Source: Candidatus Desulfobacula maris
GTDB taxonomy: Bacteria; Desulfobacterota; Desulfobacteria; Desulfobacterales; Desulfobacteraceae
DNA: 33,982 bases
Direction of reading: 5' to 3'
Assembly (NCBI GenBank): GCA_014383445.1
Contig: JACNHV010000363.1
Location: 1,896 to 35,877 of the forward strand
The position numbers and the translations under genes are program-made. Below are positions 6,904-15,375 of this stretch, piece by piece. The notes under the pieces are model-generated. The model was not told the DNA's origin and did not search any database. It saw only the letters and a list, made by a program, of their open reading frames with translations. Each line of letters begins with the position of its first letter. Within the stretch, counting starts at the first letter, position 1.

Positions 6904-8616
6904 TCAATTTACCGGGTTGCCAGAGGAGGACTTTCCTTTGCTGACTGGATCTTCAGCTGACTTCTGAATATCCACGATCTTTACATCACCCACATATTCC
7001 TTTGCCTCGTATTTGGTAATCCTGGTCATCTTTCGTGTGAGTTCCGACACAATATTGAGGTTCCGGATAATCGTTTTAAGATCATCCTGCATCTGGGGTT
7101 CATTAAGATCATCAAGAACCAGCTGGGCTGTGCCAAGTGCTGAAAATACAGGAGTGTTTAGTTCATGAGCTGCAGCTCCAGCCATTTCTAAAACACCCTG
7201 AAGCCGTTCTTTTGTCCTGTGTTCTTCTCTAAGCTGAATATGGGCGGTCACATCCCTGATCGTTAAGATAATGAAGTCGATCCCCTCTTTTTTCCCAAAT
7301 GCTGAAACAGATGTGGCCCTCTCTTCCAGGTATTTTTCTTTGGTACCTGCTTTGCTCTGCCTTATACAGGCAGTTGTCTTTTTTCCTTTTTCAATATGCG
7401 TTAAGGGGCAGTCATCAAGGTTACAGACTTTGATAACCTTATGACAAGGTTTACCAATAATTTCATTTTCCTTCAGGTCATTGTTCTCAAGAAAGGCATG
7501 GTTGACCATGGTAATGCGATGATCAAGGTCTATTACGAGTAATTCAGCATAAAGACTGTCAATCACCATCTGAAGAAAATCCTCGTTTTGTTCCAGCTCT
7601 GTTATGAGTTTTGTTATTTTACCGTAATTTTTCGCATTCTGGATCGCAATTCCACCCTGCTCTGCAACTGCCGTGGCAAAATTGATTTCAGCATCTGAAA
7701 AATCCCGCCTCTCAGAGGTAAGAAGCCTGAGCACCCCTATAATTCTTTTTTTCACAACAATAGCGACTGCCAGAATACTGGCCACCCCTTCTTTTTTTGC
7801 ATTTTCCTGAAAACTTATCCTTGGATCAATGGTTGCATCATGAATGATCACAGGCTCGCCCATCATTGCCTGGTGGGTGCTAAGTTCGTCGTCAATGGAA
7901 CCACGGCCAAGATATTCTTCGCTCAAGCCAGAGGCAGCCACCAGATTCAAATGTCCTTTCCCTGGATCAAAGAGCCTTATGGTGCACCCTTTCAGGTTCA
8001 TGACTTCAGGAATTTTGGCAACAATAAAATCAAGCACCTCCTGCAATTGAAAAGTGGAATTAAGGGCCTTGCCGATTTCTCCCAAGCTTTTAAGATATCG
8101 GATCTGGCGGTTTTGCTCCTCATAAATTCTGGCATTTTCAATGGCAATACCGCATTGTTCAGCCAGGGCCGCAACAAATTCAATTTCATTGTTTTTAAAA
8201 AGTCGCGGGGTTTTTGTGAGCAGCCTTAAGACCCCGCCAATCTCTGCCTTCATGATAATAGGAGCAACCAGAATACTTTTTATTCCTTCTTTAAGAATGG
8301 CTTCAGGATGCTGAATATGGGGATAGGACACAGCATCACAGATGGCCACAGGTGTTCCGGCCAGGGCTTTTGTGACACTCTTTTCAGCGTCTATGGGACC
8401 CCGGTTGAGATATTCTTTGCTAAGGCCGTGGGAAGCTACAAGAAGAAGATGCTCCCCTGCCGGGTCAAGCAGTCTTATGGTTGCGGCATCAACACCTAGA
8501 ACCTCTGGCACTTTTTGAACAATCACATCCAATACTTTTTCTACGTCAAGGGTGGATGTGATCATATTGGTCACCTTCTGAAAAAGGTGAAGGAAATCTA
8601 TTGTTTTATTCGGCAT
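6904..8616 (-). CDS. GAF-GAF-PAS-HisKA signalling protein lacking the ATPase domain
   Basis: This 570-residue soluble protein has two similar GAF domains (about 10-162 and 175-330, each with TIRLLDP/TIRLFDP, LNRG/LGRG, GVLRLLT and GIAI.NA), so the pair looks like an internal duplication. A PAS domain with three or four cysteines follows (about 345-460, VCNLDDCPL), then a HisKA dimerisation helix with His484 in AAAHELNTPV. The protein ends about 85 residues later, with no N, G1, F or G2 box. The space to the next gene (69 bases) is too short to hold a lost ATPase domain. It may be a phosphotransfer or sensory partner of another kinase, or a non-catalytic adaptor. No good ribosome site precedes the chosen ATG, so the start is uncertain. 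Confidence 0.85.
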   Translation of the reverse strand: MPNKTIDFLHLFQKVTNMITSTLDVEKVLDVIVQKVPEVLGVDAATIRLLDPAGEHLLLVASHGLSKEYLNRGPIDAEKSVTKALAGTPVAICDAVSYPHIQHPEAILKEGIKSILVAPIIMKAEIGGVLRLLTKTPRLFKNNEIEFVAALAEQCGIAIENARIYEEQNRQIRYLKSLGEIGKALNSTFQLQEVLDFIVAKIPEVMNLKGCTIRLFDPGKGHLNLVAASGLSEEYLGRGSIDDELSTHQAMMGEPVIIHDATIDPRISFQENAKKEGVASILAVAIVVKKRIIGVLRLLTSERRDFSDAEINFATAVAEQGGIAIQNAKNYGKITKLITELEQNEDFLQMVIDSLYAELLVIDLDHRITMVNHAFLENNDLKENEIIGKPCHKVIKVCNLDDCPLTHIEKGKKTTACIRQSKAGTKEKYLEERATSVSAFGKKEGIDFIILTIRDVTAHIQLREEHRTKERLQGVLEMAGAAAHELNTPVFSALGTAQLVLDDLNEPQMQDDLKTIIRNLNIVSELTRKMTRITKYEAKEYVGDVKIVDIQKSAEDPVSKGKSSSGNPVN

Positions 8617-8643
8617 TTTTTTATCATATATAGTGTTAAAATT

Positions 8644-8783
8644 TTTGTAATTGTTCAGCCTGTTAAAACAAGTTATCCCACAGCCCTGTCTGATGGATAT
8701 TTGCAGGAGGTTAAGCGTTTAGCATCAAAACAAATATCCATCGGACAGGGCTGTTTCAAGCATAAGAGCTGAATAGGTACAAA
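8644..8783 (+). repeat. 140-bp MITE-like palindromic repeat, copy 2
   Basis: This is the second copy of the element at 3175-3314, in the same orientation. The central inverted repeat is 8683-8703 against 8731-8751, extended by ACA/TGT. The one change inside the arm relative to copy 1 (A to G at 8743) keeps a G-U pair in RNA of the plus strand. The ends TTTGTAATTGTTCAGC (8644-8659) and GCTGAATAGGTACAAA (8768-8783) match as inverted repeats at 13 of 16 positions. It lies between two leftward genes. Confidence 0.82.
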
Positions 8784-8799
8784 TTTTTTTAGTCCTTTT

Positions 8800-9792
8800 T
8801 TATTTTTTTTCAATGTCAGCCATATAGTGAAAATATTTTTGAACAAATTTTCCTGAAATCGTATCTGCCATGGAAAACCTAAAATCAATATCTGGTAAAA
8901 ATTTTCCGGAAAAAGCCAAAAATAAAGTTTGGGAAAGCTCAAAAAGCATATCCTGGATTTCATTTTTATCTGCTGAAAACTCAAGTGCTCCATAAATCCT
9001 GCATCTTGCAGGCCGTATATCATATACTTCACAACCTTGCCCCCCATTAAAGGGGCATAGCAGTCTTTCTTTTTTATATGTTTCAACTGCTCTTTTGATC
9101 AACACTTCTCTTTGAGCTGATGTAAAATGCCTGTTCATTTTATAGTGAAGGTAAAGGACTTCTATCAGTTGGATATCAAAACCTTCACCACAACAATTGT
9201 GCTCTGCCTTGCCGCATTGAATATAGGCATCATCTTGTTGCCTTTGAATTTCTTTATCAATATTTTTAATCAAAGCTTCATAATCAGAAAAAAAAAGGCT
9301 TAGATCAACCCTGTTTTTAATTTCCAAAGACGGTTCCCGGATTTTCAGTGTGCCTGATTTTTTACCATATTTTTTTAATAATTTCCACTGACCATAATTG
9401 GAAGGATTCGCGTTTGAGAACTTTAATTTTTTTGAAGCTGCCTTAAGGGAAAGACCTTTTCGAATCATGTAGGAGCTAACAAAGGTTCCAGTCCTTCCAA
9501 TCCCGTGGCGGCAGTGAACCAGCACTTTTTTCCCCAGATAAATGGCTTCATCAAGCCAGGACAAGGCCTTTTCCATGTCTTCCATTTTTGGAATATCCTC
9601 ATCCCAAATAGGAAGGTAATACACTTCAAATCCTGAAGATGCTTCAAGATCATGAAGGTCACTGAATTCAGCGCAAAGGTTGACAATGGCATCAATACCC
9701 AGGGCTTTTATGTCATCAAGCTCAGTATAGGACATGGGAGCATATCCCACGGCAAGGTTATCTGTGATCCATTTTATGGGGTATTGGGACAT
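8800..9792 (-). CDS. Dual-specificity phosphatase fused to YkgJ-type cysteine-cluster domain
   Basis: This 330-residue protein has two domains. The N-terminal half (about 1-145) is a dual-specificity/tyrosine phosphatase with the signature HCRHGIGRTGT, giving nucleophile Cys94 and Arg100, and a candidate general acid Asp in WDEDIP (64-66). The C-terminal half (about 185-290) has the YkgJ-type metal-binding pattern: Cys193, Cys200-Cys201 (NCCGEGFD), Cys246, Cys254 and Cys264 in EVYDIRPARCRIYG, probably a Zn or Fe chelate site. It starts 22 bases after the PEP-synthase-like gene with a good AGAAGGAA site, so the two form an operon. The phosphatase might act on that partner or another phosphoprotein; this is inference only. 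Confidence 0.87.
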   Translation of the reverse strand: MSQYPIKWITDNLAVGYAPMSYTELDDIKALGIDAIVNLCAEFSDLHDLEASSGFEVYYLPIWDEDIPKMEDMEKALSWLDEAIYLGKKVLVHCRHGIGRTGTFVSSYMIRKGLSLKAASKKLKFSNANPSNYGQWKLLKKYGKKSGTLKIREPSLEIKNRVDLSLFFSDYEALIKNIDKEIQRQQDDAYIQCGKAEHNCCGEGFDIQLIEVLYLHYKMNRHFTSAQREVLIKRAVETYKKERLLCPFNGGQGCEVYDIRPARCRIYGALEFSADKNEIQDMLFELSQTLFLAFSGKFLPDIDFRFSMADTISGKFVQKYFHYMADIEKK

Positions 9793-9814
9793 CTTAAGTT
9801 CCTTCTAACGGGTG

Positions 9815-12427
9815 TTATGGATTCTCATTTTCAACAGCCGACCTGAAATCATACCTGCCGTTCATAAAATCATCAACCAAAAGTTCTAATCCCGTATTTT
9901 CTTTAAGGTACATATCCATGAGTTTTGTAGCACCTAAAAGTCGTCCAATCATATCCAGTGTTTCTTTCATGGTTTTTAATGACCCGTGCTTGAATTCTGC
10001 ATCAACAAGATCTGATTTAATTTCAACCATAAATCCCAGCCGAGTTAAAATTTCTTTAATAAAATTGGCCCGAAGGGACCGCCCGACAGGACTGCCCCCT
10101 CCACCGGAAAACCTGAAAAGAATATAATTATCTTCTTTTGAAGAAGAGCATATGGTATCCAGGATGACAAAATGATATCCAAATCTGAAATTTACATTCA
10201 AATACTCTTTTGACAGAACGGCATAGCTTCCAAACTGTGGGGAATCCGCACTGATGATGCCCCCGGCCATAACGATCCTGTCATATTCCTCCCAGTCAAA
10301 ATGACTGGTTTCAGCCCAGGATATTTTTGGGTTTAAAAGTCCTTTTAATACTGCGTTCATGGGAATGCTGGCAATATCGTCAGGTTTTAAAAAATTCCCA
10401 TTCTTTTGGTCATAATTCTTTGAATACTCTTTAATTCCCTGACCCACATCAAGGACATAAAAGAGCATAGGTATCTTGGAGATGAGTTTTTTTGCCCCTT
10501 TTTTCCGGCTGCCTTTTCTATTACCGATTAAAAACATCTCTTTCATAGCGGTTTCATGGGTAAACCGGATAATATCATGGAGAGACCTGCATCCTTCCGG
10601 CACAAAAGATGCGGAGGCAGGATTTGTAAGTTTTAATTTGGCGCAAAAATTAATCACATACCGTAGTTTTACCATAAAAGAACTGTCTGTAAAAAAATCC
10701 TCTTTTGGTCTAGTCTTTTCCAATAACGCTTTTACTATTCCCTTGTATACGATGCCTTTGTCAGCATCCACTGTCACAAGGCTTCCCTGGGCAAGATCCT
10801 GAAAACCATTTTTCAGGTTTACAATGGCTGGAACCCCATATTCCCTGGCAATGGATGAAAAATGGCTGGCATGGCTGCCAGTGCCGATAATAATAGCTGT
10901 CATTTTTTCTATTGCTATAACAAATTGAGGCAGAGCATGTTTGACCACAAGCACTGATCCATCCGGGATATGGGCTATTTGCGACAATTGTTCAAGTCTG
11001 TAAACAGGACCTGCTCCTGCGCCCTGGCAGACAGCCTCACCTCCTGAACAAATTATTTTATTTATAATTTTGTTAGCAATTTTATTTTTTGGGGCCTGGA
11101 CCTTTTTTGCATTGTTTTGTATTTGAGCTGAATGGATATTCAATGGTCTTGACTGGAGGATAAAAAGCCTGCCAGTTTTATCCTGGCACCATTCAATATC
11201 CTGGGGCTGCTTAAAATGCTCTTCAAGAAAAATTCCCCATTTAGCAAGTGTTACAGCAGATGGTTCATCAAGAGAAATAAGATCTTTTTTGGCTTGATTT
11301 GTATCCTTTATCCGGGTTTGAATCTCTGGCTCTAAAACCATCTGTTTTAGTTTGGTGGTAATTTTTGTGCTGATGATGTTATCAGGATCTTTTTTTGATA
11401 TCTTTATAACATCCGGCGATACTTCCCCTTCCACTAGCAGCCCACCCTGCCCCCAGACTGAATGGATCAATAAATTGTCACAAAGAGCTTCTTCAATATC
11501 CCGGGTATACATCACGCCAGATGATTTTGAATCAACCATTTCAAGAACCAGTACTGCCATGGGAGTATCATGGTCCATTATCCCATGGCTGATTCTGTAA
11601 AAGAGTGCCTGGGCAGAATATTTGCTGGCAATGATCTTTTTATATCCCTTTAAAATATTTTTTTTATTTACATTTAATATGGTTTGATACTGACCGGCAA
11701 AGGATGCTTTTCCATCCTCTTTAACAGCACTGCTTCGAAGCGCAACCCTGAAATTGATTTCATGGCTCTGGCTAAGATCATTTATGGCATTGGTGACAGC
11801 GATAGCAATATCTTCGGGTACAATGGCATTTAATATGAGTTGCTCAATTTCAAGGGCTGTCTGTTCCAGGGATAAAGGATTGCTGATATCGACAGTAGCC
11901 AGTTTTTCATTAATTGGTTCTCGTAAATCATTGACCTCCAGAAAAAAATGAAAGGCATTGGTTGTAATTACAAATCCATCCGGGGCTGGCAAGCCAAGCT
12001 CGTTATTTAGACAGGATAAGGAGAATGCCTTTTTACCTGCCAAAGCTTCATTAAATGATGAGATTTTATTAAACTCAATGGTAAATGGAGGTGAAAATTC
12101 AAACTCTGGAGGGGCAAGCATGAACCTGATATAAAAATCAAATTTTTTAAAATAGGATTTCAGGTCCCAATAACTTGACGGGCTCATTTTTAAAAGTTCT
12201 TCAACCATTCGTAAAACGGCCGTTGCAAATTGCTCATAGGTTTTTACGACGGCCTGAAAATCATATTTTTTCCGGGTATAATAAATATCCTCCAGAGTCG
12301 CCATCAAATCATGGGCTGCCTTGTCATATTCCAGCAACTCCTTAAATGATTCGTATTTTTCCCTTAAAATAATTCCAGGAGAAAAGACCTGGTATGTCCA
12401 GTATCTGAATAAATTTTTAATTAGCAT
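9815..12427 (-). CDS. PEP-synthase-like protein (ATP-binding and phosphohistidine domains, unusual C-terminus)
   Basis: This 870-residue cytoplasmic protein opens with about 125 residues of helical sequence. A PPDK/PpsA-type ATP-grasp domain follows (about 130-435): AGKKAFSLSCL, RSSAVKEDGKASFAGQYQT, WGQGGLLVEGEVSPD and QDIEWCQDKTGRLFILQSRP. A swivelling phosphohistidine domain comes next (about 475-570), with the likely phospho-histidine in GSHASHFSSIAREYGVPAIV. The last 280 or so residues do not look like the PEP/pyruvate-binding barrel: no CGQ-type active-site motif is seen, but there is a glycine-rich FRFSGGGGSPVGRSLRANF stretch. It is therefore unlikely to be a normal PEP synthase and may phosphorylate another acceptor. 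It heads an operon with the phosphatase/YkgJ gene. Confidence 0.85.
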   Translation of the reverse strand: MLIKNLFRYWTYQVFSPGIILREKYESFKELLEYDKAAHDLMATLEDIYYTRKKYDFQAVVKTYEQFATAVLRMVEELLKMSPSSYWDLKSYFKKFDFYIRFMLAPPEFEFSPPFTIEFNKISSFNEALAGKKAFSLSCLNNELGLPAPDGFVITTNAFHFFLEVNDLREPINEKLATVDISNPLSLEQTALEIEQLILNAIVPEDIAIAVTNAINDLSQSHEINFRVALRSSAVKEDGKASFAGQYQTILNVNKKNILKGYKKIIASKYSAQALFYRISHGIMDHDTPMAVLVLEMVDSKSSGVMYTRDIEEALCDNLLIHSVWGQGGLLVEGEVSPDVIKISKKDPDNIISTKITTKLKQMVLEPEIQTRIKDTNQAKKDLISLDEPSAVTLAKWGIFLEEHFKQPQDIEWCQDKTGRLFILQSRPLNIHSAQIQNNAKKVQAPKNKIANKIINKIICSGGEAVCQGAGAGPVYRLEQLSQIAHIPDGSVLVVKHALPQFVIAIEKMTAIIIGTGSHASHFSSIAREYGVPAIVNLKNGFQDLAQGSLVTVDADKGIVYKGIVKALLEKTRPKEDFFTDSSFMVKLRYVINFCAKLKLTNPASASFVPEGCRSLHDIIRFTHETAMKEMFLIGNRKGSRKKGAKKLISKIPMLFYVLDVGQGIKEYSKNYDQKNGNFLKPDDIASIPMNAVLKGLLNPKISWAETSHFDWEEYDRIVMAGGIISADSPQFGSYAVLSKEYLNVNFRFGYHFVILDTICSSSKEDNYILFRFSGGGGSPVGRSLRANFIKEILTRLGFMVEIKSDLVDAEFKHGSLKTMKETLDMIGRLLGATKLMDMYLKENTGLELLVDDFMNGRYDFRSAVENENP

Positions 12428-12577
12428 GATCTATTAAGTTTTCATAAAATTTATTGTTTTAATTTTATGTCACAACGACCTTTTAAAGGTAGCATTGAAA
12501 ATAAAAGAATACAAACAGGATAATACAGATAATTGATAAAAGCAAAAAAGTTGGAGAGTTTTGTTTTTTATTCTTCA

Positions 12578-12630
12578 GCGCAATAAAAAAAATGCAGTGC
12601 AAAGTTTTTATTGCGCAGAGTTTTTATTGC
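12578..12630. promoter_or_regulatory. Candidate upstream activator sites (TTTTTATTGC repeats)
   Basis: GCGCAATAAAAA (12578-12589) and TTTTTATTGCGC (12605-12616) form a perfect 12-bp inverted repeat around a TGCAGTGCA palindrome, and a third TTTTTATTGC lies at 12621-12630. Another copy (GCAATAAAAA) occurs at 12908-12917. The cluster is about 210-260 bp upstream of the sigma-54 promoter, the usual place for enhancer-binding activators. It lies between divergent genes, so a terminator is less likely. It could instead regulate the leftward gene starting at 12427. Confidence 0.5.
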
Positions 12631-12838
12631 ATTTTTTAATTTAAATTATTAACTTTCATGTGAATTAATGTATTTTCAGGCATTTGAATAAAATTGGACT
12701 GAAAAACAAAGGAAGAATCAGGGTAAAAGCAGGACACTTCTCTTTTATACTTTTTAATCACTAAAAATTAATAATATAGCATTAAATTTCCAATACTTGC
12801 TTTATTAATTGAGTGTTTTTTGGAAGGATTAAACATAA

Positions 12839-12854
12839 TGGCACGCTTATGGCA
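12839..12854 (+). promoter_or_regulatory. Sigma-54 (RpoN) promoter of the molybdoenzyme operon
   Basis: TGGCACGCTTATGGCA matches the -24/-12 consensus TGGCACG-N4-TTGCA at all fixed positions but one (G for T next to the -12 GC). GG at 12840-12841 and GC at 12852-12853 are exactly 10 bases apart. Transcription would start near 12865, giving a leader of about 115 bases before the gene at 12980. The last gene of the run encodes a sigma-54 activator, which supports the call. Confidence 0.7.
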
Positions 12855-12880
12855 GATAGATTTTGAAATATTGTGAAATA

Positions 12881-12922
12881 TTGCAGAATAAAGTTTGCTT
12901 TGTTCTGCAATAAAAATTTTTT
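12881..12922 (+). other. Leader hairpin, possible attenuator
   Basis: TTGCAGAATAAAG (12881-12893) pairs with CTTTGTTCTGCAA (12898-12910), 13 pairs including one T-G, around a TTTG loop, and is followed by TAAAAATTTTTT. It lies in the predicted leader just after the sigma-54 start. The T-run is offset by an A-tract, so termination may be weak. The 3' arm also carries one copy of the GCAATAAAAA motif. Confidence 0.5.
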
Positions 12923-12979
12923 CCCAGTTTGGATATAATTACAACCAGATTGGCATCAGGCATTAGTCAAGGAGTGAAA

Positions 12980-15145
12980 ATGGCAGAAAAAACCTGTCCC
13001 GTTCGACAAACAGTTATTTATCTTTCTGAACAGATCAGTTCAGGATCTTTAACAGATCCCAGGGGAAGGAGAATCTCTGAACAGATTTTGCACTTGGCCG
13101 AAGAGATTGCTGAGGGTGCGGCGAGTACGGATCATCTTTCAGCCATTGATTCTCTGGTTGAAGAATATTTTTATGCCAAAAGTCCTTTGCAGAACCAGGA
13201 GACGGGCAAGACCTTAAAAGGGATACTGGATGAACATAGAGAAATCTTTCAAAGCCATATTGAATCAAAGAACTGCCCTTCCCATGATTGTGGAAAACTT
13301 GCTCCTTCACCCTGTCAGATGGCATGCCCGGCCGGGATTGATGTCCCCACTTACCTTAGTCTGATCGCTGAAGGAAAAGATGTCCAGGCAATTGAAGTGA
13401 TCCGCCGGGATAATCCATTACCATGGGTCTGCGGACTTGTCTGCACAAGACCATGCGAAATGATGTGTGTCCGTGCCAGGATTGATACGCCAATATCCAT
13501 TAAATTTTTAAAAGCCTTTGCAGCTGAAAGGGCAATGTCGGACAGGGCCTATAAAAATCCAGAGAAAAAGGATTTTAATGGGAAGAAAATCTGTGTTGTC
13601 GGTGCCGGTCCTGGCGGACTTTCTGCTGCCTATTATCTTGCACTGATGGGATACGGGGTAAAGGTGATTGAGGCTCTGCCCGTTCCCGGGGGTATGCTCA
13701 TGGTGGGAATTCCCAGATATCGACTGCCAAGGGAAGTTATTGACAGGGAAGTGGCCATGATTGAAGATCTTGGAGTTGAAATTTCCTATAATACCCGGTT
13801 TGGCAAAGATGTCACATTTGAAGGATTAAAAAAAGAAGGTGTGGATGCCTTTTTTATTGCCATTGGTGCCCATAAATCATGGGACCTTGGTATAAAAGGG
13901 GAAAAAGATTTTCCAAAGGTTTTTGATTCAATTAAATTTTTAAAAGATGTGGCTCTGGGCGACCACCATGTGCCTGGGAAACATGTGGTAGTGATCGGTG
14001 GCGGAAATGTTGCCATTGATGCAGCAAGAACCAGTCTGAGATTGGGAGCTGAAACTGTTACCATTGCTTACAGGCGATCCAGAACCCAGATGCCGGCAGA
14101 TATAGAGGAAGTTGAGCAGGCAGAAGAAGAAGGCATTGAATTTGCTTTTTTAACTATTCCCAAAGAAATTGTTGGTGAAGACAATGTTATTACGGGGCTT
14201 GAATGTATAAAAGCCGAGTTGATCAAGAAAAAAGGATCTGACAGACTGGCACCGGTTCCCATCCTTGGCAAGGACTTTACCATCACAGCAGATGCCGTGA
14301 TCAGTGCAATTGGGCAATATGTGGATGATGATGGCATGGAAGCCTTTGACCTTGTGAACTGGACCCGGAGGGGCACCATAGAAGTGAATCATGCCAGTAT
14401 GGAAACAACCATGCCGGGCGTATTTGCAGCAGGGGACGCTGTATCAGGTCCTGCAACAGTGATTGAGGCCATTGGCGGCGGAAAAAGAGCAGCAGACGCC
14501 ATAGACCGCTATCTAAATGATATCCCCCAGCCCAGGATGCCAAAGATACCAGTCAGGCATACGATTGAACGTCCCATTGAAATGTCTTCCAGCCGTAAAA
14601 TGACCCTGAAACGTCCTGAAATGCCTATGTTGAATGTGGACCGCCGGCGAACAATGTTTCAACAGGCAGAGCTGGGGTATGATGAAGAAAGTGTCCGCCA
14701 GGAAGCAGCCAGGTGTCTTCGGTGCGATATCTGTCGAAGATGTGCCAAATGTGTTGAGATCTGCCGGGATAAGATGGGGATTGATGCCCTGCAATTCGGA
14801 TATATGGATTTTGATAACCCTGCTGAAACAGACTTCAGGGCAACAAGTGAAAAATGCATTACCTGTGGGGCCTGTGCGGCAAATTGTGAAAACAAGGCCA
14901 TTATCATCGAAGAAAAGGATGACCTAAGAATGCTGAAGCTTTGCGGCACAATATTGAATAAACAGAAAATTCAATATTGTGAAGAATGCAACGCCATTCT
15001 TCCTTCCATAGAGTATATGCAGTATATCTCCCAAAAAACAGGAGATATAACAAAGGTTATTGAAAACCGGCTTTTGTGCAACAATTGCCAGCGTAAATTG
15101 AGTGCAAAGAATAATATTGCTACACAGCCTGCTGGCCCCAAATAA
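12980..15145 (+). CDS. GltD/NfnB-like NAD(P)-FAD oxidoreductase with extra iron-sulfur domains
   Basis: The start is set at ATG 12980 (721 residues), preceded by AAGGAGTG, rather than the in-frame TTG 51 bases upstream, which lies near the leader hairpin. After about 90 helical residues comes a GltD-type double-cluster domain (CQMACPAGIDVPTY; CGLVCTRPCEMMC). Next are the FAD site VVGAGPGGLSAAYY, the NAD(P) site VVIGGGNVAIDAARTS and the second FAD motif GVFAAGDAV. The C-terminus adds ferredoxin-like motifs (CLRCDICRRCAKCVEIC; CITCGACAANCENKA) and a tail with two CxxC pairs (YCEECN, LLCNNC). It is cytoplasmic. It probably moves electrons between NAD(P)H and iron-sulfur carriers of the molybdoenzyme complex encoded downstream; electron bifurcation as in NfnB is possible but unproven. 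Confidence 0.88.
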   Translation: MAEKTCPVRQTVIYLSEQISSGSLTDPRGRRISEQILHLAEEIAEGAASTDHLSAIDSLVEEYFYAKSPLQNQETGKTLKGILDEHREIFQSHIESKNCPSHDCGKLAPSPCQMACPAGIDVPTYLSLIAEGKDVQAIEVIRRDNPLPWVCGLVCTRPCEMMCVRARIDTPISIKFLKAFAAERAMSDRAYKNPEKKDFNGKKICVVGAGPGGLSAAYYLALMGYGVKVIEALPVPGGMLMVGIPRYRLPREVIDREVAMIEDLGVEISYNTRFGKDVTFEGLKKEGVDAFFIAIGAHKSWDLGIKGEKDFPKVFDSIKFLKDVALGDHHVPGKHVVVIGGGNVAIDAARTSLRLGAETVTIAYRRSRTQMPADIEEVEQAEEEGIEFAFLTIPKEIVGEDNVITGLECIKAELIKKKGSDRLAPVPILGKDFTITADAVISAIGQYVDDDGMEAFDLVNWTRRGTIEVNHASMETTMPGVFAAGDAVSGPATVIEAIGGGKRAADAIDRYLNDIPQPRMPKIPVRHTIERPIEMSSSRKMTLKRPEMPMLNVDRRRTMFQQAELGYDEESVRQEAARCLRCDICRRCAKCVEICRDKMGIDALQFGYMDFDNPAETDFRATSEKCITCGACAANCENKAIIIEEKDDLRMLKLCGTILNKQKIQYCEECNAILPSIEYMQYISQKTGDITKVIENRLLCNNCQRKLSAKNNIATQPAGPK

Positions 15146-15161
15146 ATAAAAGGAAACCATC

Positions 15162-15371
15162 ATGCAATTCCAGAGAGGAAATAAAATCGAGGTGTATAGA
15201 AAATCAGAGGATGAAGCCTGGGAGCCTTATATGGATGATTTTGTCGGGCTTCATGGGCTTGTAACTGACCCGGATACCACCATCAATGATCCAGATGCTT
15301 TAATTGAGGTCAGTATTGAGGATAAAGGCACCCATCGGCTGCCCCAGGATTGCTTAAGACTTATTGGTTAA
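15162..15371 (+). CDS. Small SH3-barrel-like protein of unknown function
   Basis: This 69-residue acidic protein starts after an AAAGGA site 16 bases beyond the flavoprotein stop. Its pattern (RGNKIEVYRK, GLHGLVTDPDTT, ALIEVSIEDKGTHRLPQDCLR) is of short beta strands with glycine turns, resembling small SH3-like barrels of redox and nitrile hydratase-type accessory proteins. One cysteine is present near the C-terminus. I do not recognise a family with certainty. Its position inside the redox operon suggests an assembly or structural role. Confidence 0.7.
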   Translation: MQFQRGNKIEVYRKSEDEAWEPYMDDFVGLHGLVTDPDTTINDPDALIEVSIEDKGTHRLPQDCLRLIG

Positions 15372-15375
15372 TCTT

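Noticed and set aside
8515-9086. Open frames on both strands running through the repeat at 8644-8783
   Set aside because: They overlap real genes in other frames or a non-coding palindrome and resemble no protein.
12578-12630. Terminator reading of the TTTTTATTGC inverted repeat
   Set aside because: It lies between divergent genes with no transcript ending there; an activator site fits better.
12929-12979. Upstream TTG start for the GltD-like gene
   Set aside because: No ribosome site precedes it and it lies next to the leader hairpin; ATG 12980 has AAGGAGTG at good spacing.
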